DNA of 64,000 nt from Bombilactobacillus bombi (GCF_964340835.1 NZ_OZ204251.1), one strand, 5' to 3'; shown: positions 54,449 through 62,698, counted from the first letter of the stretch. The notes: generated from the letters alone by a model not told the origin. Translations and numbers: made by a program.

Positions 54449-54461
54449 AAATACGAACAAT
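54449..54461. promoter_or_regulatory. PurBox-like motif between deaminase and purine permease
   Basis: AAATACGAACAAT matches the PurBox AWWWCCGAACWWT at 12 of 13 positions. It lies in the divergent region that controls both purine genes. A second, weaker copy (two mismatches) lies at 54386-54398. Confidence 0.5.
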
Positions 54462-54525
54462 ATAGCTTGAAATAATTTTTAATATATGTAATTATATTTA
54501 TATGTTAAAGGAGGATATTTATAGA

Positions 54526-55878
54526 ATGTCAAAACTACATAAAACTGATTTCACTGAAAATGGATTACTTGATCGTACATTCCGTCTTTCACAAAATCAA
54601 ACAACTGTTAAACGAGAAATAATTGCAGGTTTAACCACATTTGTTTCAATGGCTTATATTCTATTTGTTAATCCCACAATTTTGGGTGCTTCTGGTATGG
54701 ATAAAGGAGCTGTTTTTACGGCAACTGCTTTAACTGGAATTATTGGGTGTTTATTAATGGCATTCTTAGCAAATTATCCTATTGCCATAGCTCCTGGTTT
54801 AGGCGGAAATGCATTTTTTTCTTATACAGTAGTTTTGGGGATGGGTATTCCGTGGCAAAAAGCTTTGTCTGGTGTGTTTGTTGCCGCAATTTTATTTACG
54901 ATTTTATCTTTATTTAAAATTCGTGAACTAGTAATTAATGCTATTCCTAAAGATTTAAAATTAGCGATGGCTTCAGGTATTGGGATGTTTATCGCTTTCG
55001 TAGGTTTACAAGGCGGTGGTTTAGTAGTTGCCAGTAAGTCTTCATTAGTTTCAATTGGTTCATTTGCTTCTCCTACTACTTGGTTAACTATTTTTGGAAT
55101 TTTTCTAATCGGTATTTTAATGGCTAGAAATATTCCAGGTTCAATTTTTATAGGTTTAGTAGCAACAGTACTTGTAGGCTTGGCTACTGGTTTGATTAAA
55201 GCTCCAACTCACATAATTTCATTAGCACCAAGTTTACATCCAACTTTTGGTATAGGGATTAAAAACCTAGATGCATTTTTAGATCCCCAAATGTGGGCTG
55301 TTGTTTTGGTATTTCTTTTAGTGGCATTTTTTGATACTGCAGGTACCTTGATAGGTTTAACTACTCAAGCGGGGATTATTAAAAATAACAAAATTCCAAG
55401 AATAGGTCGCGCTTTGATGTCAGATTCATTGTCCATGTTGGCAGGTTCAGTTTTAGGTACTACACCTACGGCTACATATGTTGAATCATCTGCTGGAATT
55501 GCATTAGGTGGCCGTACTGGACTAACAACAGTTACGATAGCTGTCTTGTTTGCTTTTAGTATGCTCTTTTCGCCATTATTAACAGTTGTTACTGATCAGG
55601 TAACTGCACCTGCTCTTATAGTGGTTGGAGTATTAATGGCATCATCTCTAAGTAAAATTGAATGGAATAAATTTGAAGTAGCATTACCAGCATTTCTAGT
55701 AATTATTGGGATGCCTTTAACTTATAATATTTGTTATGGTATTGCTTTTGGGATGCTAACTTATCCGATTTTGATGACAGCAGCTGGTAGACGTAAAGAA
55801 GTTAATTACATAACTTGGATTTTATTTTTTATATTTATTTTGTTACTTTATATTTTAAATATTGTACCTAAAGGATAG
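54526..55878 (+). CDS. Purine base permease (PbuG/AzgA family)
   Basis: A 450-residue transporter with about 12-14 membrane helices. It opens with the AzgA/PbuG pattern REIIAGLTTFVSMAYILFVNP and has GLGGNAFFSYTVV and VAFFDTAGTLIGLTTQAG. Such proteins import adenine, guanine or hypoxanthine. The ATG at 54526 follows AAAGGAGG by 12 bases, rather long; the frame extends to 54502. Beside the adenine deaminase it completes a purine-salvage pair. Confidence 0.92.
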   Translation: MSKLHKTDFTENGLLDRTFRLSQNQTTVKREIIAGLTTFVSMAYILFVNPTILGASGMDKGAVFTATALTGIIGCLLMAFLANYPIAIAPGLGGNAFFSYTVVLGMGIPWQKALSGVFVAAILFTILSLFKIRELVINAIPKDLKLAMASGIGMFIAFVGLQGGGLVVASKSSLVSIGSFASPTTWLTIFGIFLIGILMARNIPGSIFIGLVATVLVGLATGLIKAPTHIISLAPSLHPTFGIGIKNLDAFLDPQMWAVVLVFLLVAFFDTAGTLIGLTTQAGIIKNNKIPRIGRALMSDSLSMLAGSVLGTTPTATYVESSAGIALGGRTGLTTVTIAVLFAFSMLFSPLLTVVTDQVTAPALIVVGVLMASSLSKIEWNKFEVALPAFLVIIGMPLTYNICYGIAFGMLTYPILMTAAGRRKEVNYITWILFFIFILLLYILNIVPKG

Positions 55879-55900
55879 ACTTTAAACTATATTTCTATTT

Positions 55901-55939
55901 AAAAATCCCTGTCTTTAACCGCAAAAGACAGGGATTTTT
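55901..55939. terminator. Bidirectional terminator between convergent genes
   Basis: AAAAATCCCTGTCTTT and AAAGACAGGGATTTTT pair nearly perfectly with A and T runs on both sides. Confidence 0.93.
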
Positions 55940-55975
55940 CTAATATTAGAGACATAATACAGCTTGCCAATATAA

Positions 55976-56713
55976 TTATTTAAGTATTTTTACCAATTCA
56001 CGAGCCTTGCGGATAGAAGCATAGGCGATACTGCCATTGATAAAGTGAATTTCACGTTTTTGATTATCAAAGTGATCTAACAAATCTAAATTAATGAGAT
56101 AACTTTTATCGCTGCGAAATAGCATAGGATACTTTTTTTCAAGATCATTGAGATTATCGACAAATTCGGATTCTTTTTTGAGGGCATGTAACTGCACGCG
56201 CCCGGGATTAAATTTGGAAGTATTCAAATAAACTACTTCTGAGAGTGGTAAAGAAAAGTAACGTGGACCAATGTGATAAGTAAATAAATTTTCTTTTTTA
56301 TATTTGCCAGATTTGATTAAATCATTAGTTTTTAAAATATCTTCTCGAATATTAGCTTTAATATGTTCCATTCCTCGATCTTTTAAGACATAGTCTAAAG
56401 GTGCAATTTTACGTTCAAGGGTTAAAAAGGATAGTTCACCATGAGTAGTAATAAATACAATCTGAGCGGCAGGAATTTGGTCGCGAATTTGGATTGCTGT
56501 TTGTAAGCCAACATCGGTGTGGCCTTTAATTTCCATATCTAAAAAGAAAAGACCTTCATACTGCTGATCAATAGCAGCTAATAAATCCGCCGCGGTATCT
56601 GTTTGACAGAATAACTGCATAGGTAATTCGTTAATCATAATAGTATTATTAATGATTTGCGCATAATTGGTTCTTTGCTCAAAATTATCTTCTAAAAGGT
56701 AAATAGGAAACAT
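55976..56713 (-). CDS. AgrA/LytTR-type response regulator (pair 1)
   Basis: A 245-residue regulator with a receiver domain (MFPIYLLEDNFEQR; phospho-acceptor in LFFLDMEIKGHTDVG) and a C-terminal LytTR DNA-binding domain (FRSDKSYLINLDLLDHFD). It follows its histidine kinase with no gap, so the two are one operon on the minus strand. No AgrB or AgrD gene is adjacent. Its targets are unknown. Confidence 0.9.
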   Translation of the reverse strand: MFPIYLLEDNFEQRTNYAQIINNTIMINELPMQLFCQTDTAADLLAAIDQQYEGLFFLDMEIKGHTDVGLQTAIQIRDQIPAAQIVFITTHGELSFLTLERKIAPLDYVLKDRGMEHIKANIREDILKTNDLIKSGKYKKENLFTYHIGPRYFSLPLSEVVYLNTSKFNPGRVQLHALKKESEFVDNLNDLEKKYPMLFRSDKSYLINLDLLDHFDNQKREIHFINGSIAYASIRKARELVKILK

Positions 56714-58045
56714 TTATTCTTCTCCTGTAATTATTAGTGTGATATTTAGATGTTGCTTTAAAAGTTCGGTTTCTAAAAATAAATTTTTATTTTGTTTAAC
56801 CAGTTTTTGGACATTAGTGAGACCAAATCCATGGTGATCTTGTTTGGTGGTGTAACCATTGGCAAATAATTGATCGATATTGGTCAGGTTAGTTGCAGGA
56901 TTAGCAATTGTGATTTCAATAATTTGATCAGCAGTTTGATTAAAGGCACAAGTAACGACCTTTTCATTTTCTTGTGCTGTTTGTTCTAGAGCATTATCCA
57001 GCAAAATACCGAGAATACGGACAATGGAGAGAATATCTGGGTTATGAATTTCAACATTTTGTTCAACTTCTAACTGTAATTGAATGTTATCCTGTTTTGC
57101 GGCAAAGAACTTTTGAATAATTAATCCCCGCAAAGGTTCATTTTTTAAGTAATCAATATGGCTGATTGTTAGTTCTTCTAAATTTTCTGTCTGAGGTTGT
57201 TGGTGAACCAGCTGTTGGTAATAAGCTTTAAATTGTTGTTGATTACCTTCTTTGGCGAAGCCTTCCAAAGCCAACAGCATATTTTGATAGTCGTGTTTAA
57301 AGTGACGTAATTCTTGATACTGCTGTTCTGTATTTTGGAGATACTCTTGTAATTGTTGATTTTGCACGATTTTAGCTTCAGTTTCTTGCCGATAACTATA
57401 AGCTTGGATAAAAGAAAAGACTTGGATAAAAGTTAAAACTATAAAGATTATAAAAATAATTAATAATGGAATCATAACAGTCTTCGTTATATTGGTTATT
57501 TGTGTAAGAAATATAATGAAAATTAAGGACACCAATAAGAAAACTAATAATTTAAAAATTCTAGTTTCTAAACCCAGCTTTTTAATTTGTTGTTTAATAA
57601 TGTTTATTTGATTGGTGTGTTTATACAGTACAAACATCAAGAAGAATGTGATAAATATATAAAAGATAATACGAATATAAAGATTAACGTCATTAGAATA
57701 TCGTAGATGAAATAAGCTAAATATAGAAAATCTTACTATTGGTTCGACACAGGCTGATACAATGGTAAAAAATACAATCATTATTATAGATAATAATCTA
57801 GCATTTAGGAATTGATAATTTAACTTATGGAATAATTTTTGAATCAAAAAGGTAATCAAAAACCAAAGAAGCACATTCAAATTTTCTATATATAAGCCTA
57901 TGTATCCAAGTAAAAGAGACTGGATAATATCTACAATAAAAAAATATTTTTTATAATTCTGAGTAAATATATGAGTTAAATTAGCTATTAAATAAATAAT
58001 AGCGGTATTATCCATAAAATCAGCTAATTCACTAACAGTGACCAA
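56714..58045 (-). CDS. AgrC-like sensor histidine kinase (pair 1)
   Basis: A 443-residue kinase with about six to seven N-terminal membrane helices and a cytoplasmic GHKL kinase. The phospho-acceptor His is in LRHFKHDYQNMLLALEGF, the ATP site uses LGILLDNALEQT and HGFGLTNVQKL. The layout fits peptide-sensing kinases (AgrC, ComD, PlnB type). The signal is unknown. It is divergent from a second kinase-regulator pair. Confidence 0.9.
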   Translation of the reverse strand: MVTVSELADFMDNTAIIYLIANLTHIFTQNYKKYFFIVDIIQSLLLGYIGLYIENLNVLLWFLITFLIQKLFHKLNYQFLNARLLSIIMIVFFTIVSACVEPIVRFSIFSLFHLRYSNDVNLYIRIIFYIFITFFLMFVLYKHTNQINIIKQQIKKLGLETRIFKLLVFLLVSLIFIIFLTQITNITKTVMIPLLIIFIIFIVLTFIQVFSFIQAYSYRQETEAKIVQNQQLQEYLQNTEQQYQELRHFKHDYQNMLLALEGFAKEGNQQQFKAYYQQLVHQQPQTENLEELTISHIDYLKNEPLRGLIIQKFFAAKQDNIQLQLEVEQNVEIHNPDILSIVRILGILLDNALEQTAQENEKVVTCAFNQTADQIIEITIANPATNLTNIDQLFANGYTTKQDHHGFGLTNVQKLVKQNKNLFLETELLKQHLNITLIITGEE

Positions 58046-58331
58046 CTTATCATCTCCAACGTATTGATATTATTATTTGGATATCCAAGGAAACCATTTA
58101 TTAATTTTAAGTTTTTCCTTATGTATAATAGTAGCATTAATACGGCAATTAAATTTCATTGAATGAGAAACGTTTGTTTTTGAAGAATTGACGCTGATTC
58201 AATGATTGGATTAACACAAAAAATTAGATTTCAAATTTAATTATGTAGTTAGTTTTTACGCATGAATAAGCAGTATGATAAGTTTATAAATGACTTGAAT
58301 AATGATTAATTAAAATTATAGGTAGGGTAGG

Positions 58332-59660
58332 ATGTTATTAATTTTAGGCTATTATTGTTTGTTATATTTGCTATGCTTACATATTTTTCAAATAAATTTA
58401 ACTTTGCTGGATTTTTTAAAGCTAGCGTTGAGCTCAATTATTACTTTTGGAATAATTATTTTAGGGATTGTTTATTTTGATTATAATGTAATTTTGATGG
58501 TTTTATTTGCTGTAGAAATATTAATAGTGGCTCTTTACTTATTGCTGCAAAAAAAATTGCTGGCTAATTTTTTCTTTTTAATATTGAGTTTTTTAATAAT
58601 TCTTTTTGCCGCTCAAACCAGTGAAGTGCTAGTATATGCATTATTTAAGATCCCTTATGCTTTACAGGAAAGTAACTGGAAATTAATTTTGAGTAATACT
58701 ATTTTGATGACGATAATAGTACTATTGCTGGCTCAAGGATTACATTACTTATTTAAACACTTTAAAGTATATGCACTATTGCGTACGCACAGTATGAATT
58801 CCTTAGGAGTAGGCAGTACTATTTTATTAATTGTTATAGCATTTTTTAGTCAAATTGATAGTTCTAATAGTAATAGTACTACTACTAAAGTAAGTTTGCT
58901 TTTTTTGTTGATTATAGTGCTTGTGGGTTTTGTCAGTATAATTTGGTTACGCAGTCAACAACAACTTTTGCAATTAAGGCATGAACAAGAAACTAATCAG
59001 CAGTTAGTAGAGTATCTTTCTAATTTAGAATATGCCCAAACAGAATTTCGCAAATTTAAGCATGATTATTTAAATGTTTTAGCAGGGTTAACTGGCTACA
59101 TTGAAAATCAAGATTTGGAAGGTTTGAAAAAGTATTTTTATCAAGTTGTGAATAATAACAATATCAATCAAACTAATGATTTATTTAACTTGAAATCATT
59201 GCAAAATATGAAAATTATTGAAGTTAAGGGCTTATTGGCTTTAAAGTTGAGCAAATTTAATCAATATCAGAATAATTTTCGCATTGAAATTATTAATCCA
59301 ATCCAAAATTTACCGAATGCAATGCCTATTTATGAATATAATCGGTGTCTAGGCATTTTACTTGATAATGCGATGGAAGCTTTAGATTTTAGTCAAATTG
59401 ATTCTAGTGACAAAAAAACATATTTATCAATCGTCTTTTATCAAAAAGAGCAACAACTAGTGATGGTAATTAAAAATCGTTATTTTCAAAAAATTAATTT
59501 GTCAGAGATTTATAAATCTGGATTTACTAATAAAAAAGGGCATCAAGGTCTGGGTTTAGCTAACATTAATGAAATATTACAACAATATCCGCACAGTTCT
59601 ATAGACACAGAAATTACGCCTGATTTTTTTATTCAGAAATTAACTTTAAGTAAGGTATAG
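58332..59660 (+). CDS. AgrC-like sensor histidine kinase (pair 2)
   Basis: A 442-residue paralogue of the neighbouring kinase. Six or so N-terminal helices are followed by FRKFKHDYLNVLAGLTGY with the phospho-acceptor His, LGILLDNAMEAL and HQGLGLANINEIL. The ATG follows the purine-rich GGTAGGGTAGG. Its regulator starts three bases after its stop codon. The signal is unknown. Confidence 0.9.
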   Translation: MLLILGYYCLLYLLCLHIFQINLTLLDFLKLALSSIITFGIIILGIVYFDYNVILMVLFAVEILIVALYLLLQKKLLANFFFLILSFLIILFAAQTSEVLVYALFKIPYALQESNWKLILSNTILMTIIVLLLAQGLHYLFKHFKVYALLRTHSMNSLGVGSTILLIVIAFFSQIDSSNSNSTTTKVSLLFLLIIVLVGFVSIIWLRSQQQLLQLRHEQETNQQLVEYLSNLEYAQTEFRKFKHDYLNVLAGLTGYIENQDLEGLKKYFYQVVNNNNINQTNDLFNLKSLQNMKIIEVKGLLALKLSKFNQYQNNFRIEIINPIQNLPNAMPIYEYNRCLGILLDNAMEALDFSQIDSSDKKTYLSIVFYQKEQQLVMVIKNRYFQKINLSEIYKSGFTNKKGHQGLGLANINEILQQYPHSSIDTEITPDFFIQKLTLSKV

Positions 59661-59663
59661 CTG

Positions 59664-60371
59664 ATGAATATTTATATATGTGAAGATGACCCTAGTCAAA
59701 GAAAAGAAATAACCACAATTATTAAAAATTATATTTTTATTGAAAATTTAGATATGCAGGTGGTTTTATCAACTGCTAATCCTCATCAAGTATTACAATG
59801 TTTAGATAATCAGCAGGGGATTTATTTTCTAGATATTGATTTGCACAGCGACTTGAATGGGATTGAATTAGCGAGTCAAATTAGAGCCAAGGACAGTCAT
59901 GGATATATTATTTTTATTACTACCCATGATGAAATGGCATTTGAAACCTTTAAATATCAAGTAGCTGCTTTAGATTTTATTTTGAAAGATCAAGGCGATT
60001 TACAATCTAATGTAAGAAAGGTATTTCAAACGATCCAGCAACAATTGGCTATAGATGCGGTAGATAATAAAGTGATTGCGATTAATCTCAATGATCGCGT
60101 GCTTTATCTTAATTTAAATTCTCTGACTTACGTTGAAACTGCCAGCAATCATAAGCTTTTGCTGCATTCAACTGACAAAGAGTCATTAGTTACGGGGGAT
60201 TTAAAAGAGTTAGAGGAACGATTGCCTGATAATTTCTTTCGTTGCCATAAATCTTTTTTGGTTAATTTGGATTATCTTGATTACATCGATAAAAAGCAAA
60301 ACCTGCTAAGATTAAAGACTGGCGCCAGCTGTCTAATTGCACGTAGAAAAATTAAATTATTAGAAAAATAA
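59664..60371 (+). CDS. AgrA/LytTR-type response regulator (pair 2)
   Basis: A 235-residue paralogue of the pair 1 regulator, with a receiver (MNIYICEDDPSQRKE; IYFLDIDLHSDLNGIE) and a LytTR domain (FRCHKSFLVNLDYLDYID). It is expressed with the pair 2 kinase and closed by a terminator. A direct-repeat operator of the LytTR type lies 55 bases downstream, before the next gene, so that gene is its most likely target. Confidence 0.9.
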   Translation: MNIYICEDDPSQRKEITTIIKNYIFIENLDMQVVLSTANPHQVLQCLDNQQGIYFLDIDLHSDLNGIELASQIRAKDSHGYIIFITTHDEMAFETFKYQVAALDFILKDQGDLQSNVRKVFQTIQQQLAIDAVDNKVIAINLNDRVLYLNLNSLTYVETASNHKLLLHSTDKESLVTGDLKELEERLPDNFFRCHKSFLVNLDYLDYIDKKQNLLRLKTGASCLIARRKIKLLEK

Positions 60372-60379
60372 TATTAATC

Positions 60380-60416
60380 ATGACTGTATTCACTAAATGG
60401 ATGCAGTCATTTTTAT
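60380..60416 (+). terminator. Terminator after regulator pair 2
   Basis: ATGACTGTAT and ATGCAGTCAT pair over 10 bp with one G-U, followed by TTTTTATTT. Confidence 0.8.
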
Positions 60417-60425
60417 TTAATTTTG

Positions 60426-60458
60426 ACCGTTCAAGAAAGAAATCAACCGTTAAAGAAA
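60426..60458 (+). promoter_or_regulatory. Direct-repeat operator of LytTR type
   Basis: ACCGTTCAAGAAA (60426) and ACCGTTAAAGAAA (60446) are direct repeats with 12 of 13 identical bases and a 20-base period, near the two-turn spacing of AgrA-type sites. A -10-like TATATA follows at 60489 with only a poor -35, which fits an activator-dependent promoter. Confidence 0.7.
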
Positions 60459-60515
60459 TTTTAGTTAATCAACTTTTGGCAGGGTTAATATATAGACATT
60501 GAAGGAGGGAACAAC

Positions 60516-61067
60516 ATGAAGAAAAAGATATTTGCGATAGGAACAACGATTATTGTGGTTGTCTTAATAGTCGGCATTTTAATTAGACTAATGTTTAATC
60601 ATCCTTATAACTCTTTTCAAAAAAATGTAGAAGTGAATAAAAGCATTAAGGAGTTAGTTATTAATACTGGCGGGACAGATGTTAACTTAAACATTGAGCC
60701 AGGAGATACGCCACAGATCACAACCAATGGCTATGCGCCAATCAAAAATACTAAGGAGATTGTTTTAACTTCTAAAAATATAATTAGTATGAATTTTGAT
60801 ACGGAAAAGAAGAACTTGGGGGTTATCTTATCTAAGAAAAGGCCAATAGTTAATGTGAATGTCTCTAGTAAGCAATTACAAAATTTGGATAAATTAAAGA
60901 TAAAAACTAATGGTGGTAATATCAAAATTAATAATTCTACTCATTCAAAAATTTCATATTATGCGTTTTTAAACGGCGGTAATTTCAAAAATAAATCTCG
61001 AGATATGTATGTCAAGGGTAGTAAATTGGGATTATATAGTAATGGTGGAGAAGTTATACTTAAGTAA
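60516..61067 (+). CDS. Membrane-anchored DUF4097-like protein, candidate regulon member
   Basis: A 183-residue protein with one N-terminal anchor (IFAIGTTIIVVVLIVGILI) and an extracellular beta-rich repeat region resembling DUF4097 (LVINTGGTDVNLNIEPGDTP, LKIKTNGGNIKINNS, GLYSNGGEVILK). Such proteins are often membrane-stress linked, but the function is unknown. GAAGGAGGG precedes the ATG. The direct-repeat operator upstream makes it a candidate target of the Agr-like regulator 2. Confidence 0.82.
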   Translation: MKKKIFAIGTTIIVVVLIVGILIRLMFNHPYNSFQKNVEVNKSIKELVINTGGTDVNLNIEPGDTPQITTNGYAPIKNTKEIVLTSKNIISMNFDTEKKNLGVILSKKRPIVNVNVSSKQLQNLDKLKIKTNGGNIKINNSTHSKISYYAFLNGGNFKNKSRDMYVKGSKLGLYSNGGEVILK

Positions 61068-61191
61068 TTGTTAGTCATTTTGGGGAGAGATAAAATAACA
61101 CTTTTAATTTGTTTGAAATAATTTATCATCGATAATGATTGACTTACCGTCTTCAGCGTCCCCAAACCATGAAATTATGGTATTATACAAA

Positions 61192-61314
61192 TATAATAAG
61201 CCCTGTTTGAGCAGGACTTCTGATGCAAGCCGCTTTAAAGGCGGTATCGGTATCATTAGACTAAAATTTAGTCGTCCTGTAACCTACCAAAGTTAAAACA
61301 GGGCGGCTTTTTAT
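61192..61314 (+). ncRNA. Antitoxin-like antisense RNA, copy 1 (orphan)
   Basis: The extended -10 TGGTATTAT (61178-61186) lies just before a structured RNA with the hairpin CCTGTTTGAGCAGG, the stem CCGCTTTAAAGGCGG and a terminator (GTCGTCCTGT with ACAGGGCGGC, ending TTTTTATT at 61314). It closely resembles copy 2 at 62127-62250. Its toxin partner on the other strand is broken. Confidence 0.65.
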
Positions 61315-61415
61315 TAGTGTAAAGGAATCATTAAGTGATAGAACTTGAAAAATATCCAAGTGAGCTGTATATCCTTTCTTGAGTCTTCTTCTGTATCTTC
61401 ATAGTTTGGTACCTT
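61310..61415 (-). pseudogene. Decayed holin-like toxin gene, copy 1
   Basis: On the minus strand the leader ORF starts at about 61413 (MKIQKKTQERIY) and ends early. The toxin frame begins TTG at 61359 (LDIFQVLSL) but then reads NDSFTLIKSRP. Compared with copy 2, about 35 bases of the membrane-helix part are missing, the internal ATG is lost, and no promoter like that of copy 2 is seen upstream. The toxin is presumably inactive. Confidence 0.6.
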
Positions 61416-61444
61416 AAAAATAAATTAACTAGGAGCAATTATTC

Positions 61445-61900
61445 ATGATATTAATTTTAACTATTTTAAATATACTATTTTTTTTAATTATCGTTATAAT
61501 GTTTTACTGTTTTCATAACACTTCAACTAATCTTACAAATAAACAAAAGATAAAAACTTTTAAAAATCATAACATCGATCATCAAATCAAAAATTTTGTT
61601 ATCGCAATCCAAGCTCTATTATTATTTATTTTGGGATCTTTCTGCTTTTTTGTTTTATCACATTCATCATTACCAATATTTATTTATTTTGTTTGGTCTG
61701 GAATATTTTTTGGTATTAGTTGTTTTTATTTTAAAAAAATAATTAATGATCCAATGGTTAATGCTCCAACGATTAATAATCCAATGATTATAAAAAAATT
61801 TTATAAAAGATTAAAACTCCGTAAACTAGCAGTTAATAGTTTAGGTATAGAAAGTATAATTAATATTATTAGTGCCGTAATAATTTATATCTTATATTAA
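61445..61900 (+). CDS. Unknown small membrane protein
   Basis: A 151-residue protein with four hydrophobic segments (first ILTILNILFFLIIVIMFYCF). I recognise no family. AGGAG precedes the ATG at a good distance. It lies between the two copies of the toxin-antitoxin module, with its start close to the old toxin promoter region of copy 1. Codon use is very AT-rich. Confidence 0.6.
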   Translation: MILILTILNILFFLIIVIMFYCFHNTSTNLTNKQKIKTFKNHNIDHQIKNFVIAIQALLLFILGSFCFFVLSHSSLPIFIYFVWSGIFFGISCFYFKKIINDPMVNAPTINNPMIIKKFYKRLKLRKLAVNSLGIESIINIISAVIIYILY

Positions 61901-62126
61901 TAACAATATTTGATCGCCAATATTGGATTCTACAGTTTAGTCAAGGGTGGCTATTTTATAACCTAAATTACCATATATATCAGCAACAAAACTGCAGCAT
62001 GAAGACATAGTTATGAGTTTCATGAATTCCTATTTTATAATTCACTAGCATATTCTATAGCTTATTAAAGTTATAGTGGATTGTTTCTTGGCAACAAAAA
62101 AATTAAGAATATGTTATTATAGAAAT
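61901..62126. other. Non-coding stretch before antitoxin RNA copy 2
   Basis: No gene is seen. The end carries an extended -10 TGTTATTAT (62112-62120) and a distant TTGGCA (62088-62093), the likely promoter of antitoxin RNA copy 2. Confidence 0.5.
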
Positions 62127-62250
62127 ATAAAAAGAAGCCCTGTTCCAGCAGGACTTCTTGTGCAAGCCGCTTTAAAGGCGGTGGCAAGTGTTAAGACAAT
62201 TTATTGGTCGTCCTGTAACATGCCAAAGTTACACAGGGCGGCTTTTTATT
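62127..62250 (+). ncRNA. Antitoxin antisense RNA of a type I toxin-antitoxin module, copy 2
   Basis: A plus-strand RNA of about 124 bases. It has the hairpin GAAGCCCTG/CAGGACTTC (62134-62157), the CCGC/GCGG hairpin near 62166-62181, and a terminator (GTCGTCCTGTAAC with GTTACACAGGGCGGC, TTTTTATT, ending about 62250). It is fully complementary to the 3' end of the minus-strand toxin mRNA, including the toxin stop codon, as in txpA/ratA and bsrG/SR4. Its 5' hairpin read in reverse is the toxin mRNA terminator. Confidence 0.75.
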
Positions 62251-62329
62251 TTCCATCATGATGATCCATAATTGCTACGATAAGTAGCGCAAAGGAAATC
62301 ATAAGTGACAGAACTTGAAATGTATCCAA
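62246..62329 (-). CDS. Holin-like type I toxin peptide
   Basis: A 27-residue peptide, missed by ordinary gene finders, with one membrane helix (LSLMISFALLIVAIM) and the charged tail DHHDGK. The pattern xTFQVLSLMISFALLI is typical of the Hol_Tox/TxpA-type toxins of type I modules, which damage membranes when overproduced. The start is probably TTG at 62327-62329, 12 bases after AAAGGA; an internal ATG would give 18 residues. Its 3' end lies within the antisense RNA. Confidence 0.75.
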   Translation of the reverse strand: MDTFQVLSLMISFALLIVAIMDHHDGK

Positions 62330-62372
62330 GTGAGCTGGATATCCTTTCTTGAGTATTCTTCCGTATCTTCAT
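62256..62372 (-). CDS. Leader ORF overlapping the toxin gene
   Basis: A 38-codon minus-strand frame with an excellent ribosome site (GGAGGTG) and ATG at 62370-62372, reading MKIRKNTQERISSSLGYISS and ending inside the toxin frame. It overlaps the toxin in another frame. It may be a leader whose translation opens the toxin ribosome site. A shorter version is retained in copy 1. Whether it makes a functional peptide is unknown. Confidence 0.5.
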   Translation of the reverse strand: MKIRKNTQERISSSLGYISSSVTYDFLCATYRSNYGSS

Positions 62373-62432
62373 ACGCAAGCACCTCCTTGAAGATCAAACA
62401 GCCACCGCCCATAAAACTTCTTGCTGATTAAT

Positions 62433-62461
62433 ATTATACAGAAAAACTAGATATGTACCAA
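62433..62461 (-). promoter_or_regulatory. Toxin mRNA promoter
   Basis: On the minus strand TTGGTA, a 17-base spacer ending in TG, and TATAAT give a strong promoter. The mRNA would run from about 62426 to the hairpin at 62134-62157. Confidence 0.8.
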
Positions 62462-62512
62462 TCGCTTCATTTTAGAATTTATCTGAGCAAGAAAACCTAA
62501 TATCTCATAAAA

Positions 62513-62545
62513 TAACCCAGAAATCGATGAAGAATTTCTGGGTTA
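62513..62545. terminator. Terminator downstream of the secreted protein gene
   Basis: TAACCCAGAAAT and ATTTCTGGGTTA are a perfect 12-bp stem. T-rich tracts lie on both sides. It can serve the minus-strand gene at 62699. Confidence 0.8.
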
Positions 62546-62698
62546 CTTTTTTTATTTAAAATTCCAATCTTTAATCTGAAATATTATAAGCAGAAATACA
62601 AGCATTAGGACTCAAATTTAAGTCACTTGGTTATAGTTATCTGTGGTGCATTCACTTTTTGAAGTTAAAATATAATATGATAGTTATAATAACAAAAA

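Noticed and set aside
62076..62261. 61-codon plus-strand frame over the antitoxin RNA
   Set aside because: It covers the RNA promoter, hairpins and terminator, lacks a ribosome site and is not maintained in copy 1.
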